Part shown: positions 1 to 7,471 of the stretch, piece after piece
Numbering within the stretch: position 1 is the stretch's first letter
Layout: each line of letters opens with the position of its first letter
NCBI GenBank assembly: GCA_900554685.1
Contig: USIG01000015.1
Coordinates: 1 to 22,928, forward strand
Direction of reading: 5' to 3'
Source: an uncultured Cryptobacterium sp.
GTDB taxonomy: Bacteria > Actinomycetota > Coriobacteriia > Coriobacteriales > Eggerthellaceae
DNA length: 22,928 nucleotides
Program-made: the position numbers and the translations under genes
The notes under the pieces: generated by a model
Told to the model about the DNA's origin: nothing
The model's database searches: none
What the model saw: the letters and a program-made list of their open reading frames with translations, nothing else

Positions 1-36
1 GCAGCCATAAGGGACCGCTGACGAGCGCCCAGGCCT
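1..36 (+). ncRNA. ffs: Signal recognition particle RNA, 3' part (5' end outside window)
   Basis: The first 36 bases read GCAGCCATAAGGGACC and so on to CCCAGGCC. This matches the conserved 3' side of bacterial SRP RNA: the GCAGC-NNTAAG segment of the GGAAGGAAGCAGC apical domain, followed by the closing strand ending near CAGGCC. A terminator hairpin follows at once. In many Gram-positive bacteria this gene lies directly upstream of dnaX; here a DedA gene lies between them. The RNA binds Ffh and targets membrane proteins to the translocon. Only the 3' part is visible, so the call rests on short conserved motifs and gene order. Confidence 0.72.
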
Positions 37-54
37 TTTCGGGATACTTATCTG

Positions 55-91
55 TTTCGCCGGTCACCTTCTGATCGGCGAAATTTGTTTT
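55..91 (+). terminator. Intrinsic terminator of the SRP RNA gene
   Basis: TTTCGCCG (55-62) pairs perfectly with CGGCGAAA (76-83) around a 13-base loop. The tract TTTGTTTT (84-91) follows directly. This is the classic form of a Rho-independent terminator and separates the SRP RNA from the protein genes downstream. Confidence 0.8.
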
Positions 92-124
92 GAGCAAAAA
101 TGCAGCAACGCTTACAGGAGTCTA

Positions 125-862
125 ATGGAATTCATCAACTTTATTTTGGGTCTTCTTCATGATCCTCGTGGAGCTATAGCGGGGTGGATTATTGCCCTAG
201 GTCCTATCTGGGTGTACACCCCTTTGTTTATTATCGTTTTCATTGAGACGGGCTTGGTATTCTTCCCCTTCTTGCCAGGCGATTCTCTTTTGTTTGCCGC
301 TGGTGTTTTTTCCGCCGATGGCGGCGGGCTTACCTTGCCTGCAACCCTGATCGTTTTCTATGCGGCGGCAATTTTAGGCAATACCTCTAACTACTGGATA
401 GCGCGATTGTTTGGCTCGCGCATCATTGACTCCGGTAAAGTTAAGGCATTGACGCCAGAGCGCATGGCAAAGCTCGATCACTTTTTCGAAAAGTATGGCG
501 GATTGACCATTGTAATTACGCGCTTTATGCCATTTTTCCGTACCTTTGCTCCCTTTATTGCGGGTACAGGACATATGAATTTCGCAAAGTTCACCTTCTT
601 TAATTGCCTAGGCGGTATTTCGTGGGTGTCTCTTTTTGTGCTGGTGGGATATTTCTTTGGCGGGGTTCCCTTCGTGCAAGAGCACTTCGAAGTGATTGTT
701 TTGGGCATTGTGGCAGTCTCGGTGGCGCCTGCTGTTATCGGAGCGGTAAAGGCAGCTCTCTCGGCACGCAAGAGTGGCGCTCGTGACTTTCAGGTGGAAA
801 CAGCAACTGAGGCTGAACGTCTCGCTCGTGCAAAACACGCTAAAAGCGAAAAGGATAAGTAA
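125..862 (+). CDS. DedA/VTT-family integral membrane protein
   Basis: A 245-residue polytopic membrane protein of the DedA (SNARE-associated/VTT) family. Members are linked to lipid scrambling, undecaprenyl-phosphate recycling and envelope homeostasis. Visible family marks are an N-terminal ETGLVFFPFLPGDSLLFAAG segment with the acidic-PGD signature, the GNTSNYWIARLFG stretch, and ITRFMPFFRTFAPFIAG with the conserved arginines and the F-x-P-F-x-AG pattern, followed by a hydrophobic GG..W...F segment. The C-terminal 35 residues are charged and probably cytoplasmic. The ATG has AGGAG (116-120) four bases upstream. Only three bases separate its stop from dnaX, so the two are probably cotranscribed. 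The lipid handled is unknown. Confidence 0.9.
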   Translation: MEFINFILGLLHDPRGAIAGWIIALGPIWVYTPLFIIVFIETGLVFFPFLPGDSLLFAAGVFSADGGGLTLPATLIVFYAAAILGNTSNYWIARLFGSRIIDSGKVKALTPERMAKLDHFFEKYGGLTIVITRFMPFFRTFAPFIAGTGHMNFAKFTFFNCLGGISWVSLFVLVGYFFGGVPFVQEHFEVIVLGIVAVSVAPAVIGAVKAALSARKSGARDFQVETATEAERLARAKHAKSEKDK

Positions 863-865
863 ATT

Positions 866-3337
866 ATGGAGGCCCTATATCGTAAATATCGCCCCACTAC
901 TTTTAAGGATGTGGTGGGACAGGAACATATTGAGCGAACCCTTAAAAACGCTATTGAGCAAGGTAAAGTCTCGCACGCATATCTGTTCTGTGGCCCTCGT
1001 GGTACGGGCAAAACCACCATGGCACGTATCCTTGCTAAGGCGCTTCTTTGCGAAAAGGGGCCTACAACAGAGCCTGATGGAACCTGCCCTGAATGTGAAG
1101 CTATTGCGCAAGGCACTCATCCTGATGTGTATGAGCTTGACGCAGCGAGCCGAACGGGCGTGGATAACGTTCGTGAAGAGATTATCGCGCGCGTAAATTA
1201 CGCTCCTACGCGTGGAGCCTGGAAGGTGTATATCATCGACGAGGTTCATATGCTCACCAATGCGGCATTCAATGCGTTGTTGAAAACGCTGGAAGAACCG
1301 CCCGAGCATATTTTATTTATTCTCTGTACAACCGATCCTCAAAAGGTTCCCGATACTATCCAGTCCCGTTGTCAGCGATTCGATTTTCATCGCATCTCAA
1401 ACGAGGCAATCGTTTCACGCCTCGGCGCTATTTGTGTTGAAGAGGGAGTTGATTTCGAGGGGGAAGCTCTTGATCTTATTGCGTATCGCGCTGATGGCGG
1501 TATGCGAAACGCCCTTACTTCACTTGAGCAGTTAATTGCATTTGGTGATGGTCATGTAACGCTTGAGGGTGCTCAAAATTTATTAGGATCTTTAGACGAG
1601 ACCGATTTATCTGAGATTATTCTTGCTATCGGAAAGCGTGATGCGGCTGCTTGCTTTAATTGGGTTGCGCGCTATGTAGAAACAGGCGCTGATCTCGCTC
1701 AGTTTGTAAGCGATCTTTCGGAATACGTACGTGATCTGTACTTACTTTCTATGGCTGGCGTTGAGGTAGAGATATCGATAAGCGATGCCACTCGTAAAGC
1801 GATGGTCGATCAGCTTAAAAACTTTGGTCAGGAACGTTTAAGTCGTCTTTTGGTGGTGTTGGGAGACCTTTCGAAGGAGCTTCACACTTCAAGTAATCCA
1901 CGCTTAAGCTTTGAAATTGCCCTTACGCGTATGGTGCGACCAGAATCAGACCTTACGATTGAGTCATTAGCGGAGCGGGTAGAGGAACTAGAGCGAAAAA
2001 TCGCTTCGGGGCAAACTGGAATGATGGCGGCGCAAGCAGCAGTAGCTCAGTCTCCCTTGCAAAATACTGCATCTCAGCCATCTATGCAGGCTACGCCACA
2101 AGTTCCTGTGCAACAAGGAGCTTCTTCCCAAGATGCGCTGCAGCCTTCTGCTTCCCAGTCACCTATGCAGGCTCAGCAGCCGCAGCCTAATGTGGTTCCG
2201 TCTGCGACAATGCAATCAGGACAAGTTTCTGCTGCGGCGGGAACTTTGGCAATCGACGTGACAAATCCTGCAGCAGTACAGCGTTTTTGGCATACCGTCA
2301 CCTCTTCTCTGCGGAAAGCAAATCCTGCTCGCGGGGTATTATTTATGAACGCTAAGATTTCTGGCGAAGCTAACGGTAGCGGCTTACTTATTTCTTTTGC
2401 AAAAGACAACGGATTCGCCTATACCGCGGCGCTTAAGCCCGAAGTGCAGCAGCTTCTTTCTCAGACCATCGATTCGGTCGCGGGAAGCCATATACCGTAT
2501 CGCTTGGTTCTTGAAGGTGATGGGCACGTAGGTGGACAGGTTACCTCGGCGATGAACCAGGGAGCAGGGGCTCAGGTGGCTTCTGCAATGGCTCCGTCAA
2601 TGGGTGCACTTCAGGGACAGGGAAATGCTGCTCAAGTAAATCCGATGGGCCATGCTGCTCAGGCTGCCCAGGCGGACCAAATGGCTTCGGCAGGTCAGGC
2701 TGCTCAGGCGGCATCTCAATCAGAGCGTGTACGCGCAGCAATTAAAGCTGCTCAGGCCGCCAATAAAGCCGCGCAGACTCAAACTCAACCATCTGCGCAG
2801 ACTGCTCCCGTGCAGTCACAGCCACAGCCTCAACCATCTGCGCAGACTGCTCCCGTACAGTCACAGCCTCAATCGCCTGTACAAGCCGCTTCTGCTCCCG
2901 CAGCACCGATAGCTGAAGCAGAGCAACCCACATCGTTTGGCTTTTCTGCAGGTCAGCAAGCGCCTTCGTCGGTGCAGGCTCCCATGGAGGATCCCTCTTA
3001 TGAGGAAGAAAGAGTTCCTCTTGAAGCATACGGAGATGCGTTTTCTGAAGACGAGGTTCCAGAACAAGCAGGGCTTAGTGGTCAAACCTCTCACATTCAG
3101 TCCGATTCTCTGAATGCTATGCCTTCTTCTTCGGGATTGGCAGCACAAGCTGTCCCACAATCGACCGAGCAGCAAGCTGGCCAACCGGCAGTGGAACCGA
3201 CAGCGCAACCAGCAATGGAGACAGCAGCGCAACCAGCGGGACAGCCAACCGCGCAAGAAGATGAAGCATCGCAAATAAAAGCTATCCTGACGGGAAGCTT
3301 TGGTGACGGCATAAAATTTGAAGAGCTTTCCGAATAG
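866..3337 (+). CDS. dnaX: DNA polymerase III subunit gamma/tau with long Q/A/P-rich tail
   Basis: The clamp-loader ATPase of the replicative polymerase, 823 residues. The AAA+ module fills roughly residues 1-225: Walker A GPRGTGKTT at 43-51, a zinc region with Cys62, Cys74 and Cys77, Walker B DEVHML, and the QSRCQRFDF sensor/arginine-finger segment. The clamp-loader lid and collar domains follow to about residue 380. The rest is unusual: two low-complexity Q/A/P/S-rich stretches (about 385-455 and 555-800) flank a conserved island at about 458-552 that contains W, LLISF and LKPEVQ blocks like the C-terminal domain of Gram-positive and actinobacterial DnaX. A short conserved acidic end closes the protein. 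E. coli DnaX has four zinc cysteines (64, 73, 76, 79); the equivalent of Cys73 is absent here. A 45-bp direct repeat lies in the tail at 2785-2874. No convincing frameshift signal for a short gamma form was seen. Confidence 0.96.
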   Translation: MEALYRKYRPTTFKDVVGQEHIERTLKNAIEQGKVSHAYLFCGPRGTGKTTMARILAKALLCEKGPTTEPDGTCPECEAIAQGTHPDVYELDAASRTGVDNVREEIIARVNYAPTRGAWKVYIIDEVHMLTNAAFNALLKTLEEPPEHILFILCTTDPQKVPDTIQSRCQRFDFHRISNEAIVSRLGAICVEEGVDFEGEALDLIAYRADGGMRNALTSLEQLIAFGDGHVTLEGAQNLLGSLDETDLSEIILAIGKRDAAACFNWVARYVETGADLAQFVSDLSEYVRDLYLLSMAGVEVEISISDATRKAMVDQLKNFGQERLSRLLVVLGDLSKELHTSSNPRLSFEIALTRMVRPESDLTIESLAERVEELERKIASGQTGMMAAQAAVAQSPLQNTASQPSMQATPQVPVQQGASSQDALQPSASQSPMQAQQPQPNVVPSATMQSGQVSAAAGTLAIDVTNPAAVQRFWHTVTSSLRKANPARGVLFMNAKISGEANGSGLLISFAKDNGFAYTAALKPEVQQLLSQTIDSVAGSHIPYRLVLEGDGHVGGQVTSAMNQGAGAQVASAMAPSMGALQGQGNAAQVNPMGHAAQAAQADQMASAGQAAQAASQSERVRAAIKAAQAANKAAQTQTQPSAQTAPVQSQPQPQPSAQTAPVQSQPQSPVQAASAPAAPIAEAEQPTSFGFSAGQQAPSSVQAPMEDPSYEEERVPLEAYGDAFSEDEVPEQAGLSGQTSHIQSDSLNAMPSSSGLAAQAVPQSTEQQAGQPAVEPTAQPAMETAAQPAGQPTAQEDEASQIKAILTGSFGDGIKFEELSE
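2785..2874 (+). repeat. 45-bp tandem direct repeat inside dnaX
   Basis: Two adjacent copies start at 2785 and 2830. They encode the peptide unit QPSAQTAPVQSQPQP. The first 39 bases of the two copies (2785-2823 and 2830-2868) differ at one position. The near-identity points to a recent in-frame duplication within the low-complexity tail. Confidence 0.85.
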
Positions 3338-3465
3338 GGCTCAAGCAGCCTTTCTGAATAAATAAAGCGATCTGTCGTTTAGGTGCGGTAATTCGGTACA
3401 ATGCAAAGAGCATGTTGAGCGCTTGCGCTTCACAAAGAATAGAGTGACTAAAAGGAGACACATCC

Positions 3466-3804
3466 ATGAATATGCAGCAAATGATGCGTCAGGCACAGAA
3501 GATGCAGAAAGAACTTGCCAAAGCGCAAGAAGAAGTAGCCACTATGACAGCAGAAGGCACTGCGGGTGGCGGTATGGTTTCGGCTACTGTTCGTGGTGAT
3601 ATGACTGTTGAGTCTATCACGATCGACCCTGAGGCAGTAGATCCTGAAGACGTTGAAATGCTGCAAGATATGGTCTGCGCTGCAGTAAACGAAGCAATTC
3701 GCAATATCAACGAGCAAAGCAATGCGCGTCTTAGCGCTGTAACAGGTGGTATGGGCTTGCCTGGTATGGGCGGAGGCATGCCGGGAATCCCTGGTTTGAG
3801 GTAA
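3466..3804 (+). CDS. YbaB/EbfC family nucleoid-associated DNA-binding protein
   Basis: A 112-residue protein of the YbaB/EbfC family. Members form small dimeric DNA-binding proteins with tweezer-like helices and are usually encoded between dnaX and recR, as here. Evidence is the N-terminal MNMQQMMRQAQKMQKELAKA helix, the central GGGMVSATVRGDMTVESI beta segment with the ID-P..VDPEDVEML motif, and the C-terminal helix followed by a G/M-rich tail. Length is close to the family norm of about 105. The ATG is preceded by AAAGGAGA (3451-3458). The 128-bp gap after dnaX has a TACAAT hexamer at 3397-3402 that could be a -10 box, but no good -35 was found. The exact role in this organism is unknown. 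Confidence 0.93.
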   Translation: MNMQQMMRQAQKMQKELAKAQEEVATMTAEGTAGGGMVSATVRGDMTVESITIDPEAVDPEDVEMLQDMVCAAVNEAIRNINEQSNARLSAVTGGMGLPGMGGGMPGIPGLR

Positions 3805-3825
3805 CGAGTTTACTAAGTATTTGCT

Positions 3826-3854
3826 GGGTGCGGGAAATTTCCTGCGCCCCTTTT
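3826..3854 (+). terminator. Terminator-like hairpin between ybaB and recR
   Basis: GGGTGCGGG (3826-3834) pairs with CCTGCGCCC (3841-3849), with two G-T pairs, around an AAATTT loop that can itself zip further. It is followed by C and TTTT. The T run is short, so it may attenuate rather than stop transcription into recR. Confidence 0.5.
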
Positions 3855-3898
3855 GTGTATTGAGGTATTTTGTCGGTATTCTTTGGGGTGTTTGATAC

Positions 3899-4495
3899 GT
3901 GAATGCGACTTCTGCAATCCAGAAACTTTTGGATGAATTAGAGCGCCTGCCTGGTATTGGGCCAAAATCGGCGCAGCGTATCGCTTATTGGATTTTGAAC
4001 GAGGATCGTATTGACGCAACCCGTCTAGCACAGGCAATTATCGAAGTTAAAGACACGGTGCATTTTTGTGCGCGCTGCTTTAACTACGCTCAAGGAGAAC
4101 TCTGCGATATTTGTGCATCATCCAAGCGCGACCAAAACACTATCTGTGTGGTTTCTGAACCGCGCGATATTCCCCCTATTGAGCGTACGGGCACATTTTC
4201 AGGCGTTTATCACGTTTTAGGCGGAGCGCTTTCTCCGCTTGAAGGTATCGGTCCAGATGACTTGCATATTGCAGAATTGCTCGCCCGTTTAAATGATCCG
4301 AATATCACTGAGGTTATTCTTGCTACGAATCCCAACATTGAAGGCGAAACAACAGCAAGCTATTTGGCACGTCTTATTAAACCGCTGGGAGTGAAAGTCT
4401 CTCGTTTAGCAAGCGGATTGCCTGTCGGCGGCGATTTGGAGTTTGCTGATGAAGTAACCTTAGGACGCGCTATCGAAGCGCGCCGCGAGTTATAA
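3899..4495 (+). CDS. recR: Recombination mediator RecR
   Basis: RecR works with RecF/RecO in loading RecA at gaps. The 198-residue length is normal. Seen in order are a helix-hairpin-helix LPGIGPKSAQR (17-27), a four-cysteine zinc finger (Cys57, Cys60, Cys69, Cys72), and a Toprim domain starting at VVSEPRDIPPIERTG and including ATNPNIEGETTASYLARL. The C-terminal SRLASGLPVGGDLEFADEVTLGRA block is the canonical RecR signature. The start is a GTG with a weak TTTGGGGTG ribosome site (3882-3890); no better in-frame start keeps the N-terminal helix. The dnaX-ybaB-recR order is the standard one. Confidence 0.97.
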   Translation: MNATSAIQKLLDELERLPGIGPKSAQRIAYWILNEDRIDATRLAQAIIEVKDTVHFCARCFNYAQGELCDICASSKRDQNTICVVSEPRDIPPIERTGTFSGVYHVLGGALSPLEGIGPDDLHIAELLARLNDPNITEVILATNPNIEGETTASYLARLIKPLGVKVSRLASGLPVGGDLEFADEVTLGRAIEARREL

Positions 4496-4579
4496 CAATC
4501 TTTGGAGAGATTGACTTTAAAAGCCCATCATAAAAATCCATCACTTTCATGGTGAGCAAATGAGCAAGGATGATAAACG

Positions 4580-5128
4580 ATGAAACGTACTTTTGACGAA
4601 GATCTTGAACGTGCCATTTCTTTTCATGGGCATCTTTGCGGTGGCCAATTAACAGGTGTGAGAATGGCGCGTTATGCGCTTTCCTATTTCGGGATTGAAG
4701 ACCCTGATACCTATCGTGATCTCATTGTGTATGTTGAATGTGATCGCTGCTTGACCGACGCCATTATGGTGGTGACAAACTGTCATCCAGGAAAGCGCCG
4801 CATGAAGTGCCTTGATTTTGGCAAACAGGCGGCAACGTTTTATGACATTCAATCAGGCAAAGCAATCAGGTTGACCAATATAAGCGAAAAGGCTCCCAAG
4901 GACTGTGATCTGAAGGAGTGGTTTGCTAAGCGAAGCGATGAAGATTTGTTCAAGGTAGAACAGGTGCGTGTGCATATTTCGGACAACGATCTTCCGGGAC
5001 GTCCGCGCCAGGTTGCGGTATGCGATCGATGCGGAGAGCAGGTAACGGATGGGCGTGAGGTCCATACCGATGCAGGAGAGACGCTTTGCCGAAACTGCGC
5101 GCAGGGTTCCTATTACGATCTTCTCTAG
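4580..5128 (+). CDS. FmdE-domain protein with C-terminal zinc finger
   Basis: A 182-residue member of the FmdE family, named after formylmethanofuran dehydrogenase subunit E. Similar proteins occur in many non-methanogens near molybdenum or tungsten enzymes; their function is not established. The family core is visible: FHGHLCGGQLTGVRMA (15-30), VECDRCLTDAIMVVTNCHPGKRRMKCLDFGK (about 52-82) with several cysteines that could bind metal, and a separate C-terminal finger formed by Cys148, Cys151, Cys170 and Cys173. The ATG has AAGGA at 4566-4570. It lies 84 bp after recR, from which a weak hairpin (4496-4513) separates it, and upstream of moeA on the same strand. A link to cofactor or metal handling is inference from position. 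Confidence 0.85.
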   Translation: MKRTFDEDLERAISFHGHLCGGQLTGVRMARYALSYFGIEDPDTYRDLIVYVECDRCLTDAIMVVTNCHPGKRRMKCLDFGKQAATFYDIQSGKAIRLTNISEKAPKDCDLKEWFAKRSDEDLFKVEQVRVHISDNDLPGRPRQVAVCDRCGEQVTDGREVHTDAGETLCRNCAQGSYYDLL

Positions 5129-5315
5129 CGCATCAAAGATAGATGCAGGGGCGTATACCCTCAAGAATGTGCCTGTCCTAAGAGTCACGTATTCATAAGG
5201 GGCTCGCACTCTTTTAAAAAAACAGTAAGGCGTGCTTGTTTAGAGCATTCGCTTTGCCGCTTAAAATACTCATTCGACATTTCAAGTTTTATCACTCGGT
5301 TCATAAGGCTCTCTG

Positions 5316-5337
5316 ATTATTCTCGCGTTAGAATAAT
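5316..5337. promoter_or_regulatory. Putative Mo-regulon operator upstream of moeA
   Basis: A perfect inverted repeat, ATTATTCT (5316-5323) and AGAATAAT (5330-5337) with a 6-base spacer. It lies 79 bp before the moeA start in the 288-bp gap after the FmdE gene. Nearly identical palindromes with the same spacer occur at 12817-12838 and 16726-16747, also beside molybdenum genes. A possible -10 (TAGAAT, 5329-5334) lies inside the right arm; no convincing -35 was seen. The binding protein is unknown; the ModE-like protein at 12943-13296 is the obvious candidate. Confidence 0.65.
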
Positions 5338-5416
5338 GCTGAAATAAGGTAGAGAAATCACTCAAAAAGGGTTTACCAGCATCCTTTTTAAAGAGAAGAA
5401 GAGAGCGGAGTGTTCC

Positions 5417-6691
5417 ATGGCAAGACAACAAACGCTAATTCCTGTTGAGCAAGCACGTAAAATTGTGTTGGATGCGGTAGAGGTGCTTGATACAGAGAAA
5501 GTGTCGCTCCTTGATGCTCTTGGACGAGTGTGCGCTTTAGATCAAACAAGCGATATCGATATTTCTCCCTTTGATCATTCGGCAATGGATGGTTTTGCCC
5601 TGTTTTCATCTGATATAGCCCACGCATCGGTTGACAATCCTATTGAGTTGCCCGTTGTAGCAGAAATACCAGCAGGCGATTATTACGAAGGGGTTGTACA
5701 GCCAGGAACGTGCGTGCGCATTATGACAGGCGCTCCTATTCCGGCGGGGGCCGATACAGTTGTAAAGTTTGAAATAGTAACAAACAGAGAAAATGGAGGC
5801 CACGCTCCAGGGCGGGTTGCCTTCAATGCTCCTTCCGAAAAGGGAGCTAACATTCGTACTAAAGGTGAAGAAATTCATGCGGGGGAAGTTGCGCTTAAAG
5901 CAGGCGAGCCTATCAGCCCAGCAGGAGCAGGTCTTTTGGCGAGTTGTGGGCTTTCGGCCGTGGAAGTATATCGTCGTCCTCGCGTTGCGGTAATTCCTAT
6001 AGGAAGTGAATTGGTGGGCCCTGATACGGTTCCTGAAAAAGGCCAAATACGTGATGGTAATTCGTATGCCCTCGGTGCTTCGGTGCTTCGCGCAGGCGGA
6101 ATTCCCGAGCTCCTTCCTATTGTTGCTGATGATAAGGAAGCCTTATCGCGCGCTGTGCTAAGCGCTTCTGCTGAATATGACTTTGTGGTGTCTAGTGGAG
6201 GCGCTTCTACAGGAGACTATGATTTTATCGAAGAGGTTGTTCGCCAAAATGGCGAGTTGCTTATGGATTTTGTCAATATGCGTCCTGGCAAAGCGCAAAC
6301 ATTTGGATTCGTGAACGGAACTCCGGTTTTTGGGCTGTCGGGAAATCCTGCGGCAGCTTATTGTGGCTTTGAATTACTTATTCGTCCTGCTTTGAGAAAA
6401 ATGCAGGGGTATTCAACCTTTGAACGACCACGTATTTGGGCGCGGTTGGCGCGTGATGCTAAGAAAAAAGACCCACGACGCATTTATTTGCGTTCAACAT
6501 TGGAGCGCAAAGAGGACGGAAGTGTGGAGGTTTGTCCTGCGAAAAGCCAAAGCTCTGGGTTGTTTAGTCCTTTTCAGAGGGGAAATTGCTTGGCTGTCTT
6601 ACCTGAAGGTGTTCCTGAGAGTAAAAAGATTGAAGCTGGCACTTTAGTGGAGTGTTTATTGCTTGAGGTGGATGAGGGGGTCGTGATTTAA
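5417..6691 (+). CDS. moeA: Molybdopterin molybdenumtransferase MoeA
   Basis: MoeA inserts molybdate into adenylylated molybdopterin to give active Mo cofactor in the cytoplasm. The 424-residue protein has all expected blocks: the N-terminal helix with LLDALGRVCA, the PFDHSAMDGFAL motif, RIMTGAPIPAGADTVVKFE, KGANIRTKGEEI, then the MogA-like domain with VAVIPIGSELV, IRDGNSYAL, VVSSGGASTGDYDFIEE (the usual GGVSVGDYD with two changes) and FGLSGNPAAAYCGFELL. The C-terminal beta domain completes it. The ATG follows GGAG (5407-5410). The MogA/MoaB gene starts 79 bp downstream. It probably has its own promoter at the palindrome 5316-5337. Confidence 0.96.
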   Translation: MARQQTLIPVEQARKIVLDAVEVLDTEKVSLLDALGRVCALDQTSDIDISPFDHSAMDGFALFSSDIAHASVDNPIELPVVAEIPAGDYYEGVVQPGTCVRIMTGAPIPAGADTVVKFEIVTNRENGGHAPGRVAFNAPSEKGANIRTKGEEIHAGEVALKAGEPISPAGAGLLASCGLSAVEVYRRPRVAVIPIGSELVGPDTVPEKGQIRDGNSYALGASVLRAGGIPELLPIVADDKEALSRAVLSASAEYDFVVSSGGASTGDYDFIEEVVRQNGELLMDFVNMRPGKAQTFGFVNGTPVFGLSGNPAAAYCGFELLIRPALRKMQGYSTFERPRIWARLARDAKKKDPRRIYLRSTLERKEDGSVEVCPAKSQSSGLFSPFQRGNCLAVLPEGVPESKKIEAGTLVECLLLEVDEGVVI

Positions 6692-6770
6692 CGGGTACTG
6701 CGTGGAGGCCTGCAGGCTTGTTGAGATCGGCACAAGAAAAACCACTGATTGTACGGTAAGGATGAAAACT

Positions 6771-7358
6771 ATGGGTAAAGTTGCCTCGAACAGTATTGAG
6801 TCTAAAGATTTACAGGGAAATGAAAGTTCTGCACGTAAAGATACCCAGATAGATTTCTGCCCACGTTCTGATACAAGCGAACCTAGGATAACGTTTGCGC
6901 TTATTACTTGTTCTGACACAAGAGATGAAACTCAAGATACGGCAGGCGCTGCCCTGAAGGAGCGTATCGCACAAAAGGGTTGGGAGTGCCTGTCTTATTG
7001 CATGGTGAAAGACGACCGCGAAGAAATAGCAAAGGCCATTGCACAGGCAGCAGATAACCCTGACATTAATGTGGTGCTTACCTGTGGTGGAACCGGTCTT
7101 TCTCCCCGCGATGTGACACCTGAGGCAACACGGGATGTGTGCGATCGCGAGGTGCCTGGCATTGCGGAGGGCATGCGCGCCTATAGCTTAAACATAACTC
7201 CTCGGGCTATGTTGTCGCGTGCGGTATGTATGCAACGAGGCAGGACGCTCGTTATCAATTTGCCGGGAAGCAAAAAGGCTGCCTGCGAAAACTGGGATGG
7301 GGTGGTAGAGGTGCTTCCTCATGCAGTTTCTATGATAGCTGGCTGCGGGCACGCGTAA
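6771..7358 (+). CDS. MogA/MoaB-type molybdopterin adenylyltransferase
   Basis: This family adenylylates molybdopterin before MoeA inserts Mo. The protein has the fold's signature blocks: ALITCSDTRDETQDTAG, VLTCGGTGLSPRDVTPEAT, EVPGIAEGMRAYSLNITPRAMLSRA and LVINLPGSKKAA. MogA and MoaB cannot be told apart safely from the sequence. I prefer the ATG at 6771 (195 residues), because AAGGA (6758-6762) sits eight bases upstream; an upstream GTG at 6702 would add 23 residues with no family support. Even so, about 45 hydrophilic N-terminal residues precede the domain, longer than usual. It follows moeA directly and is likely cotranscribed. It converges on moaC across a repeat patch. Confidence 0.9.
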   Translation: MGKVASNSIESKDLQGNESSARKDTQIDFCPRSDTSEPRITFALITCSDTRDETQDTAGAALKERIAQKGWECLSYCMVKDDREEIAKAIAQAADNPDINVVLTCGGTGLSPRDVTPEATRDVCDREVPGIAEGMRAYSLNITPRAMLSRAVCMQRGRTLVINLPGSKKAACENWDGVVEVLPHAVSMIAGCGHA

Positions 7359-7360
7359 AC

Positions 7361-7466
7361 CGAAAGCGTGCGTACGCAATCCGAAGGCATGTGTAAGTCG
7401 AAGGTATGCGTGAACTGAAAGCGCGTATGGGCCAAAAGCATGCGTAGTTCGAAAGCGTGTGTAATC
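7361..7466. repeat. 17-bp degenerate tandem repeat, six copies
   Basis: Six head-to-tail units of consensus CGAAAGCGTGCGTAATC begin at 7361, 7382, 7399, 7416, 7433 and 7450. The first carries four extra bases. The array fills the convergent gap between the MogA/MoaB gene (+) and moaC (-). There is no spacer sequence between units, so this is not CRISPR. No clear intrinsic terminator is seen in this gap. Confidence 0.8.
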
Positions 7467-7471
7467 CTGAT

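Noticed and set aside
1050..2000. Programmed frameshift in dnaX
   Set aside because: Short A runs exist, and an A-AAG-GGG pattern occurs near the zinc region, but none lies at a place that would make a sensible gamma protein, and no stimulating hairpin or internal Shine-Dalgarno site was evident.
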